Part shown: positions 31,933 to 40,356 of the stretch, piece by piece | Numbering within the stretch: position 1 is the stretch's first letter | Layout of the letters: every line of letters starts with the position of its first letter | DNA from: Microbacterium lushaniae | Lineage (GTDB): Bacteria > Actinomycetota > Actinomycetes > Actinomycetales > Microbacteriaceae | DNA: 64,000 nt | NCBI RefSeq assembly: GCF_008727775.1 | Contig: NZ_CP044232.1 | Coordinates: forward strand, 2,294,001 to 2,358,000 | Reading direction: 5' to 3' | The notes under the pieces: model-generated | Database searches by the model: none | Told to the model about the DNA's origin: nothing | The model's input: only the letters and a program-made list of their open reading frames with translations | Made by a program: the position numbers and the translations under genes

Positions 31933-32484
31933 ATGACCGAAGACCTCAACGGCAAGCGCGTCGCCTTCCTGCTGACCGACGGTTTCGAAGACAGTGAACT
32001 GACCTCTCCCTGGGAGGCCGTGACCGGCGCCGGCGCGACGGCTGTCCTGGTCTCCCCCAGCGAGGGCAGCGTGACCGGCAAGAACGGGCACGAGCAGCCG
32101 GTGGACCTGTCCGCCGGCGAGGCGGATGCGGCCGCATTCGACGCGCTCGTGCTCCCCGGCGGCGTGGTGAACGCCGATCACCTCCGCATGGACACCGCGT
32201 CGGTGGGCTTCGCCCGCGACTTCTTCGCCCAGCACAAGCCGGTGGGCGTCATCTGCCACGGCGCGTGGATCCTCACCGAAGCCGACGTGCTGCACGACCG
32301 GACGATCACGAGCTACCCGAGCCTGCAGACCGATCTCCGCAACGCCGGCGCCACGTGGGTCGACGAAGAGGTGGTCGTCGATGCGGGCCTGGTCTCCAGC
32401 CGTACGCCCGACGACCTGCCCGCCTTCAACGACAAGCTCGTGGAGGAGATCGCCGAGGGCGAACACTCCGGGCAGACGACCTGA
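31933..32484 (+). CDS. PfpI/DJ-1 family protein
   Basis: 183-residue class I glutamine-amidotransferase-like protein of the PfpI/YhbO group. Core features are FLLTDGFEDSELTSPWEAV near the N terminus with the conserved acidic residue, and the nucleophile elbow VGVICHGAWIL with the reactive cysteine followed by His. Family members act as deglycases, chaperones or proteases in aldehyde and oxidative stress; the exact activity cannot be told. A clear GAGGAG site precedes the ATG. It is 43 nt upstream of the cyclic-nucleotide-domain/TrxR-like gene, with an inverted repeat between them. Confidence 0.9.
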   Translation: MTEDLNGKRVAFLLTDGFEDSELTSPWEAVTGAGATAVLVSPSEGSVTGKNGHEQPVDLSAGEADAAAFDALVLPGGVVNADHLRMDTASVGFARDFFAQHKPVGVICHGAWILTEADVLHDRTITSYPSLQTDLRNAGATWVDEEVVVDAGLVSSRTPDDLPAFNDKLVEEIAEGEHSGQTT

Positions 32485-32495
32485 GGATTCCGGCC

Positions 32496-32540
32496 CCGTC
32501 GATCCCACGGAGGCGTAATCTTCCCCCGTGGGATCGACGG
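32496..32540 (+). promoter_or_regulatory. Perfect 15-bp inverted repeat spanning promoter and start codon
   Basis: CCGTCGATCCCACGG (32496-32510) is repeated exactly in inverted form at 32526-32540, separated by 15 nt. The spacer contains TAATCT (32516-32521), a -10 box 6 nt before the GTG start at 32528. The start codon therefore lies inside the right arm. It could be an operator for a dimeric regulator, a terminator for the upstream gene, or an RNA hairpin that hides the start in read-through message. Confidence 0.65.
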
Positions 32541-34171
32541 AACCGGTCGGTCAGCCGCTGCCGGGGCCGCAGCCGCTGACGGACGAACAGTGGCGGCGCA
32601 TCGTCCTTTTCGGCACACCGGAGGAGGTGGCAACCGGCGACTACCTCTTCCGGTCGGGCGATCGCGACTACGACCTGATCCTCGTCGACACGGCGGAGGT
32701 CGAGGTCGTGCGCGACAGCCTGTGGTGGCTGGACGAGTCGGTGCTCGCCGTCAACGGCGCGCGCACGTTCGCCGGTGAGCTCGGGCTGCTCAACGGCCAG
32801 GGGGCGTTCCTCTCGGCCCGGGCATCCCGGCCCGGACGCGTGTACCGGGTTCCCCGCGCGGCGCTGCGCAAGCTCATGAGCGAGGACGACGAACTGTGCG
32901 ACCTGCTCCTGCGCACCCTGTGGCAGCGGCGGGAAGGGCTGCGGAAAGGCCCCGCCGCCCTCACTCTGAAGCTCGTCGGGCCACCCACGTCGAAGGACTT
33001 CGAGTCGCTGCGCCGCTTCGCGGAGCGGCTGGACCTCGTGCACACCGCCTTCGAGATCGACCCCGGCGACCCCTACGCCTTCGAGCACCACAACGTGGCG
33101 CCGGAAGACCTTCCGATCGCGTTCATCCAGGGCGAGCCCATCCTGCGCGCGACCCCGGGGCTGGTCGCCGATCGCCTCGGGCTCAGCTACAGCGGTGATG
33201 CCGATGAGGTCGTCGACCTCGTCGTGATCGGCGGTGGCCCGGCCGGCCTCGCCGCGGCGATCTACGGCGCATCGGAGGGCCTCAGCACGGTCCTGCTGGA
33301 CGCTGTCGCCCCCGGCGGACAGGCCGCCGCGACGTCCCGCATCGAGAACTTCCTCGGCTTCCCGTTCGGTGTCAGCGGCGGCGAGCTCATCGGCCAGGCG
33401 TCCCTCCAGGCGCTGAAGTTCGGGGTGCGCGTGTACGCCCCCTGCGAGGCGGCCCGGCTGCGCTCGAGCGAGGACGGCCTGGAGGTGACCCTGACCGACG
33501 GCCGTGTCATCCACGCCCGCACCGCCATCGTCACCTCCGGCGCCGCCTACCGGCGTCTCCCGCTGCCACGGTGGGACGAATTCGAGGGGGCGGGCATCTA
33601 CTACGCGGCGACGCAGTTCGAGCTGCGTCACGTCGTCGATGCGCCCGTCGTGGTCGTCGGCGGCGCGAACTCCGCGGGCCAGGCGGCACTGTACCTGTCG
33701 TCGCACGGATCGCCGGTGCGCCTGGTCGTGCGCGGCGCCGACCTCGGCCGGCGCATGTCGGCGTATCTCGTCGACCGCCTGCAGGAGGATCCCGGCGTCG
33801 AGGTGCTCACCGGCGCCAACATCACCGCCCTCGAGGGCGACGGATCGCTCCAGCGGGTGCGCATCGATGCCGCCGGCGACGTCGAGGCGCGCGGACTGTT
33901 CTGCTTCATCGGCGCCGACCCCGCCACGGGATGGCTCGCCGAACTGGACCGCGATGCCGGCGGATTCCTGCGCACGGGCACCGACATCCCCCAGGAGCGC
34001 CTGGACGGCCCGTGGCTGCGCCTGGGCCGCGAGCCACTGCCCTTCGAGACCTCGGTGCCGCGCGTGTTCGCCGCCGGCGACGTGCGTCGCGGCTCGATGA
34101 AGCGCGTGGCCGCCGCCGTCGGCGAGGGTTCCAGCGCGGTCGCGTCGGTGCACCGCGCCCTGGCCGGCTGA
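32528..34171 (+). CDS. Cyclic-nucleotide-binding domain fused to thioredoxin-reductase-like flavoprotein lacking CxxC
   Basis: 547-residue two-part protein. Residues about 20-150 form a Crp-type effector-binding domain (FRSGDRDYDLILVDTAEVEV, FAGELGLLNGQ). Residues about 230-547 form an FAD/NAD(P)-binding thioredoxin-reductase fold, with GGGPAGLAAAIYGAS, VVVGGANSAGQAALYLS for NADPH and a C-terminal VFAAGDVRRGS. The region where TrxR has its CxxC redox pair reads YYAATQ, so Ala360 and Gln363 replace both cysteines. It cannot reduce thioredoxin in the usual way and may be a sensor, or a ferredoxin/flavin reductase-like enzyme. No DNA-binding domain is present. Such fusions occur in other bacteria; the role is open. 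Confidence 0.85.
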   Translation: MGSTEPVGQPLPGPQPLTDEQWRRIVLFGTPEEVATGDYLFRSGDRDYDLILVDTAEVEVVRDSLWWLDESVLAVNGARTFAGELGLLNGQGAFLSARASRPGRVYRVPRAALRKLMSEDDELCDLLLRTLWQRREGLRKGPAALTLKLVGPPTSKDFESLRRFAERLDLVHTAFEIDPGDPYAFEHHNVAPEDLPIAFIQGEPILRATPGLVADRLGLSYSGDADEVVDLVVIGGGPAGLAAAIYGASEGLSTVLLDAVAPGGQAAATSRIENFLGFPFGVSGGELIGQASLQALKFGVRVYAPCEAARLRSSEDGLEVTLTDGRVIHARTAIVTSGAAYRRLPLPRWDEFEGAGIYYAATQFELRHVVDAPVVVVGGANSAGQAALYLSSHGSPVRLVVRGADLGRRMSAYLVDRLQEDPGVEVLTGANITALEGDGSLQRVRIDAAGDVEARGLFCFIGADPATGWLAELDRDAGGFLRTGTDIPQERLDGPWLRLGREPLPFETSVPRVFAAGDVRRGSMKRVAAAVGEGSSAVASVHRALAG

Positions 34172-34185
34172 GCGCCCACCCGGGC

Positions 34186-35028
34186 TCAGCCGGTCTGCGG
34201 CACGCCGCCGGTCTGACACGCGGGGCAGTACTGGGCCGTCCCCTTGGAGCCGGGCACGTCCGCCACCTCGCCCCCGCACGTCGGGCAGGGCTGTCCGGTG
34301 CGCCCGTGCACTCGCATCGACGCGACCTTGTCGGCCTTCTGCCGCTCCGGCGGCACGCCGCGTCGGGCGGCGAACGCCTCGCCGAGCACCGAACGGATGG
34401 CGTCGTACAGACGATCGCGTTCGGCCGGCGTGAGGTCGGCGGCGTGTGCGAGCGGGGAGATGCGCGCCACGAAGAGGATCTCGTCAGAATAGGCGTTGCC
34501 GATTCCGGCGAGGCTCTCCTGCTCCTGCAGCAGAGCCTTGACCTGTTTGCGCCTCGTGCCGAGAACGCGCTCGAGGTCGGTGCGCGACCAGTCGTCGGCG
34601 GTGGGGTCGGGGCCGAGCTTGGCGATCGCGGGCACGTCGGCGGGCTCGTCGACGATCGACACCCCGATCGAAAGCCACTGGCCCGCGTCGGTGAGGGCGA
34701 GCGCGCCACGCTCGGGGAAGTCGATCGTGGCGATCGCCGGCGGTGCGTCCGCGACCGGATCGGCCGGGGCCCCGGCGCCGACGGGGAGCCACCGCGCCCA
34801 CCCCGCCCGACCGAAGCTGATGACCAGCACTGCTGCGTCGGTGACGAGTGCGATGTGCTTGCCGTAGCGGCGGACGTCGGTCACGACGTGCCCGCTGAGT
34901 TCCGCCGGCGGTCGCGCCCGGGTCTTCAGCGTCCGGAACTCGGCGAGGTCGGTGTCACCGACCCGAGCGCCGTGCAGGGTGTCGCGGAGGAATGCGGCGA
35001 GCGCATCGACCTCGGGGGATTCGGGCAC
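34186..35028 (-). CDS. Fpg/Nei-family DNA glycosylase
   Basis: 280-residue formamidopyrimidine/endonuclease VIII-type glycosylase. The mature N terminus is Pro-Glu (MPESPEVD), the catalytic proline and glutamate. The helix-two-turn-helix block LAGIGNAYSDEILF is present, and a C-terminal zinc finger has CPTCGG then CPACQ. It excises oxidised bases and cleaves the abasic site. The serine in PESPE differs from the more common glycine, as in Nei-like actinobacterial proteins, so I do not choose between Fpg and Nei. The gene converges with the TrxR-like gene, leaving 14 nt. Confidence 0.9.
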   Translation of the reverse strand: MPESPEVDALAAFLRDTLHGARVGDTDLAEFRTLKTRARPPAELSGHVVTDVRRYGKHIALVTDAAVLVISFGRAGWARWLPVGAGAPADPVADAPPAIATIDFPERGALALTDAGQWLSIGVSIVDEPADVPAIAKLGPDPTADDWSRTDLERVLGTRRKQVKALLQEQESLAGIGNAYSDEILFVARISPLAHAADLTPAERDRLYDAIRSVLGEAFAARRGVPPERQKADKVASMRVHGRTGQPCPTCGGEVADVPGSKGTAQYCPACQTGGVPQTG

Positions 35029-35207
35029 GACGTCGTCCTCCGGCTCGGTCGGGGATCGTGGTGCTCGCCCGACGATGGATGCTGCCCCGATGCTACGGAC
35101 AAGCCGCCGGCCGGCGCCAGCATCCGTCCGTGCCGGCCCCGGAGACGGCGCGGGAGGCCACTCCCGTGGGGGATGCGGCGACCGCGATCGCTTGCGACAC
35201 TGCTGGC

Positions 35208-36410
35208 ATGACGCACACGGGCGCGGCGACCTCGAGCCTCGGGCGCGTGCGCCCGGACGTGCTCGGCAGCCTCGCCCTGGCGGTGTTCCTGCTCCCCGTC
35301 ACCGTGGCGGCGGTCGTGCAGGCCGCGGACGGCGCGTGGGCGTGGACGGATGGCGCAGCGATCGCGCTCTTCGCGGGAGTGCACACCGCCTCCCTCTTCT
35401 GGTCGCGCCGCACCGCCGCCGCGCTCGTGGCGGGCTCGGCGATCATGCTCACCCTGGCCTTCCTTCCGCTGGATGCCACGACCAGCGCAGCCATGCTGCC
35501 CTCGAGCCTGGCGTACCTGCTGATCGTGTTCGGCGCGGCACGCGATCCCCGTCCCGGCCTGGGCAAGGCGGCGCTGGCACTGGGGGTGGCCGGCGCCCTC
35601 CTGATCGTGGCGGCGCATCGGGTCGTGGCGACGTCGGGTCCGCTGCACGACGACCTCCTCGTCGACGTGTTCGCGTTCGCGGGCCTGACCGCTGCCGTGG
35701 TGGCGGTGTGGGCGGTGGGGCGTCTCCTGCGCGCGCGGGACGCACGCGAGCGGGAGCGCGCCGCCGAGCACATCCGGGAGGCCATCGCTGCCGAGCGTCG
35801 CAGCATCTCGCGCGACCTGCACGACATCGTGGCGCACTCGATGACGGTGATGATCGCACAGGCGGAGGCCGGCATCGTGGCCGGCCGGCGCGACCCGGCC
35901 GCGTCGGCGCAGGCGCTCGGCCGGATCGCCGACGCGGGCCGGGAATCCATGCGCGACATGCGCGCTCTGCTGAACGTCCTCGGGGAGGGCGGGGATGCCG
36001 CCGCCCTGGCCCCCACCCCCGCCATCGACGATCTGACCGCCTTGGTCGAGGGCGCAGCCGGTCCCGGACGCGCCATCTCGCTGACCGAGACGGGACCGCG
36101 GGGAACGCTCGCGCGCGATGCCGAACTGGCCGTGCACCGGACGGTGCAGGAGGCCCTCACCAACGTCGTCCGCCACGTCCGTCCGCCCGTGCACGTGCAG
36201 GTCACCCTCGCGTGGACACCCCGTGCCCTCGTCCTCGAGGTCACCGATGACGGCGGCAGCGGCGCCGCGGAGCCGACGCGCGCCGGTGGCGGGCGGGGTC
36301 TCATCGGCATGCGGGAGCGGATCACCAGAGCAGGCGGGACGCTCGAGGTCACCCGCTCTCCGGCGTGGACGGTGCGAGCGGAATTCTCCGTGCTGCCGGT
36401 GGCGGGATGA
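35208..36410 (+). CDS. Two-component sensor histidine kinase (DesK/NarL type)
   Basis: 400-residue membrane kinase. The N-terminal half holds five to six helices with short loops (residues about 15-165), so it may sense membrane state or a small ligand. The dimerisation/phosphoacceptor motif is RRSISRDLHDIVAHS with the active histidine near residue 205. The ATP-binding N box is EALTNVVRH, followed by the G1 region VTDDGG and GGRGLIGMRERI. It phosphorylates the response regulator encoded next, which overlaps by four bases. The start at 35208 gives a normal family N terminus. Confidence 0.9.
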   Translation: MTHTGAATSSLGRVRPDVLGSLALAVFLLPVTVAAVVQAADGAWAWTDGAAIALFAGVHTASLFWSRRTAAALVAGSAIMLTLAFLPLDATTSAAMLPSSLAYLLIVFGAARDPRPGLGKAALALGVAGALLIVAAHRVVATSGPLHDDLLVDVFAFAGLTAAVVAVWAVGRLLRARDARERERAAEHIREAIAAERRSISRDLHDIVAHSMTVMIAQAEAGIVAGRRDPAASAQALGRIADAGRESMRDMRALLNVLGEGGDAAALAPTPAIDDLTALVEGAAGPGRAISLTETGPRGTLARDAELAVHRTVQEALTNVVRHVRPPVHVQVTLAWTPRALVLEVTDDGGSGAAEPTRAGGGRGLIGMRERITRAGGTLEVTRSPAWTVRAEFSVLPVAG

Positions 36411-37060
36411 CGGTGCGCGTTGTCGTCGCCGACGACCAGGAACTCATCCGCACCTCGCTGGAGACGGTGCTGGGCGCCGACCCTCGAATAGACGTCGTCG
36501 GCACGGCGGCCGACGGGCTGCAGGCGGTGGATGCGTGCCGGCAGCATGCGGTGGACGTCGTCGTGATGGACGTGCGGATGCCGCGCATGAACGGTATCGA
36601 CGCCACGCGCGCGATCCTGCAGCTCAGCCCCCGCACGAGCGTCCTGATCCTCACGACCTTCGACCTCGACGAGTACGTGTTCGCGGCCATCCGCGCCGGT
36701 GCGTCCGGGTTCTTGACGAAGGACTCCCCGGGCCGGGAGATCGTCGAAGCGGTGTGCCGCGTCGCCGACGGTGACGCGGTGGTGGCCCCGCGCGCGGCGC
36801 GGTCTCTGCTGTCGTACGTGCGCACAGCACCGGGCGACCCGGCCAGGGCCGACGAAGCGCTGACCGCGCTGTCACCGCGCGAGCGGGAGGTCGTGGCTCT
36901 CCTGGCCACAGGCGCCTCGAACGACGAGATCGGCGCGCGGCTGTATCTGACCACGAACACGGTCAAGACGCACGTGAAGTCGATCCTCGGCAAACTCGGG
37001 CTCGCCGACCGCATCCACGTGGTGATCTGGGCGTACGAGCACGGTGTCGCCGGGCGCTGA
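36407..37060 (+). CDS. LuxR/NarL-family response regulator
   Basis: 217-residue regulator. The receiver domain (residues 1-120) has the acidic pocket VVADDQE, phosphoacceptor aspartate in VVVMDVRMP, and lysine in LTKDSPG. The C-terminal helix-turn-helix (about 150-210) reads LSPREREVVALLATGASNDE then TNTVKTHVKSILGKL. It forms a cognate pair with the overlapping kinase (ATGA). The regulon is not evident, but the membrane protein gene just downstream is the nearest candidate. Confidence 0.93.
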   Translation: MTVRVVVADDQELIRTSLETVLGADPRIDVVGTAADGLQAVDACRQHAVDVVVMDVRMPRMNGIDATRAILQLSPRTSVLILTTFDLDEYVFAAIRAGASGFLTKDSPGREIVEAVCRVADGDAVVAPRAARSLLSYVRTAPGDPARADEALTALSPREREVVALLATGASNDEIGARLYLTTNTVKTHVKSILGKLGLADRIHVVIWAYEHGVAGR

Positions 37061-37137
37061 GGATCACCCGCGCGGGTGAGTGCAGCCCGCTCCGGCGAGC
37101 GACGCGCGGCGCCGCGCAATCCGCGAGCCTGGTGGGC

Positions 37138-38252
37138 ATGGACACCTCTTCTCCGCCCCGCACGGTGGCGCGGGCCTCCGCCGCACTCACCGCTGCGACG
37201 TTCACGGCGAGCGCCGTGCTGACCGCGCAAGCCCTGACCTGGCTGGCCGCCCCTGCGGTCAGCCCTTTCCGCGCCGGTTCCTCCGCACCGATCGCCGCGG
37301 CGCTGGGCCCGTCGGTCGCTGTCGCCGTCGAGCTCGCCGCGGGGGTGGCCGGCATGGCCCTCGCCGCGCTGCAGGTCATCCCGCGCCTGCGGGCGAGCAG
37401 GCTGGTGTCGGCGGCGGCGGCGGCGGTCACGATCGTCGCGGGCCTGGGCTTCCTCGGGTTCGCCAGCCTGGCCTTCGCCGGGTACGCGCTCGTCGGGATG
37501 CTTCCCCTCGGCGTGCTCGCCGCCCTGATCCTGCTCGCACGGCGCCACCCGTGGCCGGCGACGGGGATCGCGGTTGCGATCGTGGCGCTGACGATCGCGG
37601 GCCAGGCATCGGGGCTCTTCCCCATCGGCGATGTCGCTGTCCGGTTCGCGTCTGCGCTGAAGGACGGCGGCATCGAGGCCATCTCCGCCCTTTCGCTGAT
37701 CGCCTTCACGGGCGTCTGGATGCTCGCCGCCGTGCGCGGATGGGAGGGCGGCCCGTTCGCGCGCGCCGTCCTGCGCCACCGCGTCCCCCTCACGATCGCC
37801 GCGGCGGCGTGCGCGCTCCCCTACGTCGTCTCACGTCTGAGCTGGCTCACCCCGTGGCCGCTCCTGGGTTCGCCGGCCTCCTTCCCCCGGAGGAGAGGGC
37901 GAGCGTGTTCGTGATGGGTCTGGCACTGGGGGCCGCCCTGGCCCTGGGCGGCATCCTCACCCTCGGCCTCATCCTGCCCTGGGGCGAGCGGTTCCCGGCG
38001 TGGATGGGGCCGCTGGGGGGCACGCCGGTTCCCGCATGGCTCGCGGTGACGCCCGCCCTCGTCGTGTCCGCGCTGTTCACCTTCGGCGGGGTGGGCCTGG
38101 CCGTGGATTCACTGCGCGGGCTCCCCCCGCTGGGCGAGGCCAGTTGGACGATCGCCCTGGTTCTGCCGTTCTGGCTGTGGGGTCCGCTGCTGGCCCTGTC
38201 GACGTGGGGCTACGCGCTGCATCGGAGGGCGGCGGATGCGCCGCTAGGCTGA
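37138..38252 (+). pseudogene. Polytopic membrane protein, frameshifted
   Basis: Two reading frames join to one membrane protein of about 371 residues with roughly ten helices. The first frame (ATG 37138, stop 37914) carries about seven helices and ends its conserved part at SRLSWLTPWPLLG. The second frame picks up with FAGLLPPEERA and continues through three helices to a stop at 38252. The join requires one extra base around 37866-37888, where GGG and CCCCC runs lie. No catalytic motif is seen and function is unknown; the segment LSWLTPWPL recurs in actinobacterial membrane proteins of this size. An alternative reading as two separate genes is less likely. Confidence 0.7.
38245..38250 (+). 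promoter_or_regulatory. -10 box of leaderless GNAT promoter
   Basis: TAGGCT lies exactly 6 nt before the ATG of the acetyltransferase gene and overlaps the stop region of the preceding membrane-protein frame. No Shine-Dalgarno is present. Confidence 0.55.
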
Positions 38253-38256
38253 ACGG

Positions 38257-38757
38257 ATGGACCCCCGCACCCTTGCCGACGGGGCTGTGCTGCGGCCGGC
38301 CAGACCGGGTGACGAGTCCGGCATCCTCGCGTGCATCGTGGCGTTGGCGGTGTACGAACGCGAGCCGGATGCGGTGGAGAACACCGTCGAGGCACTGCGC
38401 GAGGCCCTGTTCGGAGCCGACCCGCGCGTCTTCGCGCATGTGGTGGAGCGAGAGGGCGACATCGTCGGCATCGCGGTGTGGTTCCTGACGTACTCCACAT
38501 GGACCGGACGCCACGGGATCTGGCTGGAAGACCTGTTCGTCGATCCGGACCGGCGCGGGCACGGGTACGGCAGAGCGCTCCTGGCATCCCTTGCGGCGGT
38601 GTGCACCGAGCGCGGGTACTCGCGCCTGGAGTGGACCGTGCTGGATTGGAACGCCCCCTCGATCGCGTTCTACCGCGCCCTGGGTGCGGAGCCGATGGAG
38701 GAGTGGACCACGCAGCGGGTGACCGGAGAGGCGCTCTCCGCCCTGGCCGCACGCTGA
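38257..38757 (+). CDS. GNAT-family N-acetyltransferase
   Basis: 166-residue acetyl-CoA-dependent acetyltransferase. The central acetyl-CoA site is LEDLFVDPDRRGHGYGRALLASLA (about residues 88-111), the Q/R-x-x-G-x-G/A loop, followed by the C-terminal DWNAPSIAFYRALGAEPMEEWTT typical of the family. It resembles spermidine/diamine acetyltransferases in layout. The substrate is unknown. The start 6 nt after TAGGCT is well supported. Confidence 0.9.
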   Translation: MDPRTLADGAVLRPARPGDESGILACIVALAVYEREPDAVENTVEALREALFGADPRVFAHVVEREGDIVGIAVWFLTYSTWTGRHGIWLEDLFVDPDRRGHGYGRALLASLAAVCTERGYSRLEWTVLDWNAPSIAFYRALGAEPMEEWTTQRVTGEALSALAAR

Positions 38758-38770
38758 CCCTGCCGCCACC

Positions 38771-39517
38771 TCAGCGGCGCGGCGTCCATCCCGGCGGCAG
38801 CGGCCCCTCAGCGCCGTCCGCACGTTCACGGTCCACGCGAGCCGACCAGCCCTGCGCGGCGCCTTCAGCGGCGAAGCCTCCGCGCGCGACGCGGAATCCG
38901 ACATCGTCGTGACGCACGCGCGGCGGCCCACCTCGCCGGGTGCCGGCGCGGACGCTCCACGCGTCGTCGGCGAACCCGCCGCCACGGAACACGCGGTAAT
39001 CGTCGTAGCGCGCGGGGTCGAGAAGGTCCCAGCACCACTCCCACACGTTGCCGAGCATGTCGAACAGGCCGTTGAGGTTGGGCAGCTTCAGCCCGACGTC
39101 CTGCGGAGCGCTCACTCCGTCGGCGCTCGTCCATGCGATCTCGGCGAGGGGCCCGTAGTGCGGTCCGGTCGAGCCGGCCCGGCAGGCGTACTCCCACTCC
39201 GCCTCCGTCGGCAGGCGGTAGCCGTCGGCATCCACGTGCCACGTCACGTCTTCACCGTCGAACGTGTAGGCCGGGTCCAAGCCCTCCCACTCCGAGACGG
39301 CATTGCAGAAGCGGATGGCCCGCAGCCAGCTCACCTCGACCGCCGGTCGGCGCGGATGCGGCGCCGGCTCGCCGATCGCCTGGCCCAGCTGCTCCTGCGT
39401 GACCGGGAACACGCCGATCTCGAACGGCTCGAGCTGAGCGGTCCAGTGGGTGCGGCGCCGCGCGTCGTGCAGTTCCACGCTGCCGGCGGGGATGCGCGCC
39501 ATCTCGAGGTCGGCCAC
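38771..39517 (-). CDS. Formylglycine-generating-enzyme-like (SUMF1-fold) protein without catalytic cysteines
   Basis: 248-residue FGE/SUMF1-fold protein. Conserved fold segments are RIPAGSVELHD, the VTQEQLGQ region, YRLPTEAEWEYACRAG, NLNGLFDMLGNVWEWCWD and RVFRGGGFADDAWSVRAGTRRG. In true formylglycine-generating enzymes the RGG block is followed by two active-site cysteines; here that stretch has none, and no sulfatase gene is near. It is probably a non-sulfatase member of the superfamily, with binding or another oxidative role. GTG start with GAGACT 6 nt upstream. Confidence 0.82.
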   Translation of the reverse strand: MADLEMARIPAGSVELHDARRRTHWTAQLEPFEIGVFPVTQEQLGQAIGEPAPHPRRPAVEVSWLRAIRFCNAVSEWEGLDPAYTFDGEDVTWHVDADGYRLPTEAEWEYACRAGSTGPHYGPLAEIAWTSADGVSAPQDVGLKLPNLNGLFDMLGNVWEWCWDLLDPARYDDYRVFRGGGFADDAWSVRAGTRRGGPPRVRHDDVGFRVARGGFAAEGAAQGWSARVDRERADGAEGPLPPGWTPRR

Positions 39518-39535
39518 CGAGGAAGTCTCGCACGA

Positions 39536-39568
39536 CGACGGGGCTGTGCGATTCGCACAGCCCCGTCG
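39536..39568 (-). terminator. Strong hairpin, terminator of the GlsB-like gene
   Basis: A perfect 15-bp stem (39536-39550 with 39554-39568, core GGGGCTGTGCG) and a 3-nt loop lie 42 bp past the GlsB-like stop on the minus strand. It also sits 19 bp before the FGE-like start, so it insulates the two genes. No U-tract. Confidence 0.7.
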
Positions 39569-39609
39569 GAACGTTCTCAGCGGACCTTCATCCGCGTGAC
39601 CTCACGCGA

Positions 39610-39888
39610 TCACCGGGTGCGGGCACCGCGGCGAGTGGCGAAGACGTAGATCCCGAGCACGATGATCGCGCCGATGATCGAGCCGATGATGCCGGCTGCC
39701 TGCAGGAAGCCGCCGGCGGGGTCGGCTCCGAAGATCAGGAAGCCGAGGAACCCTCCCACGAACGACCCGACGATTCCGAGGACGATCGTCATCAGGATGC
39801 TCATGCTCTGCTTGCCGGGGATGACGGCACGAGCGATGAAGCCGGCGATGAGGCCGACGAGGATGAGGCCGAGGATGGTCCAGAGCAT
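39610..39888 (-). CDS. GlsB/YeaQ/YmgE-family stress membrane protein
   Basis: 92-residue, glycine-rich, three-helix protein. Its pattern LGLILVGLIAGFIARAVIPGKQ, then GIVGSFVGGFLGFLIFG, then IIGSIIGAIIVL is that of transglycosylase-associated (Tag)/GlsB proteins, which rise during envelope and osmotic stress. A short basic tail (RRGART) ends the chain. Start at 39888 gives the standard family N terminus. It is followed by a strong terminator. Confidence 0.92.
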   Translation of the reverse strand: MLWTILGLILVGLIAGFIARAVIPGKQSMSILMTIVLGIVGSFVGGFLGFLIFGADPAGGFLQAAGIIGSIIGAIIVLGIYVFATRRGARTR

Positions 39889-39997
39889 GTGGTTTTCTCT
39901 CTTTCGTCGGAGGGCGCCGGCCGATGTGCACGGCACCCGCGGTGACCCGTCCAGCTAACCCGATGCTGACTCTTCGGCGCGAATCGGGTCCGTGCCC

Positions 39998-40026
39998 TTG
40001 TCAGAGCACGCTCTGACACGTAATAT
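39998..40026 (+). promoter_or_regulatory. Promoter with a 20-bp palindromic operator in its spacer
   Basis: TTGTCA (39998-40003) and TAATAT (40021-40026) are spaced by 17 bp, a near-consensus promoter. A perfect palindrome, TGTCAGAGCACGCTCTGACA except for its central AC, fills 39999-40018, overlapping the -35 box and ending 2 bp before the -10. This is the classic position of a TetR/GntR-type repressor operator. It points at the 58-residue membrane protein and the desaturase downstream. Confidence 0.75.
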
Positions 40027-40136
40027 CCCGTCCTTCGAGGAACCCGGCGCTCGGCGACGACCTCATCCTGACGGCGGATGCGGGATCAACCCTCCGGCCG
40101 ACGACCCACCGGCGGATCGTTCGTAGCGTCGGAGAC

Positions 40137-40313
40137 ATGACCCACGTCATCCCCACCGCATCCACCCGCCGCCGCGAGCTCTCCCCGCTGGCTGCGGGCC
40201 TTCTCGCCATCGCGGGCAACATGCTGGTCGTGGGCGTGATCCTCGCCGCGGGCATGCTCGCCCTCGCCGCCGCCGCCGTCGTCTTCGGGTCGGCGCTGAT
40301 GGACCTCGTCTGA
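40137..40313 (+). CDS. 58-residue two-helix membrane protein
   Basis: Small gene with a basic soluble start (MTHVIPTASTRRRELSP) and a long hydrophobic region that could form one or two helices (about residues 19-38 and 40-56). No family is recognised. The frame is supported by GGAG just upstream and by TAGCGT 7 nt before the ATG (40124-40129). It lies 104 nt past a palindrome-controlled promoter and 55 nt ahead of the fatty-acid desaturase gene, so the two may be co-regulated. Function unknown. Confidence 0.5.
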   Translation: MTHVIPTASTRRRELSPLAAGLLAIAGNMLVVGVILAAGMLALAAAAVVFGSALMDLV

Positions 40314-40356
40314 CCGAGGGTCCCGGCCAACCTGAGAGGCGCCCAGGCTACCCCGG

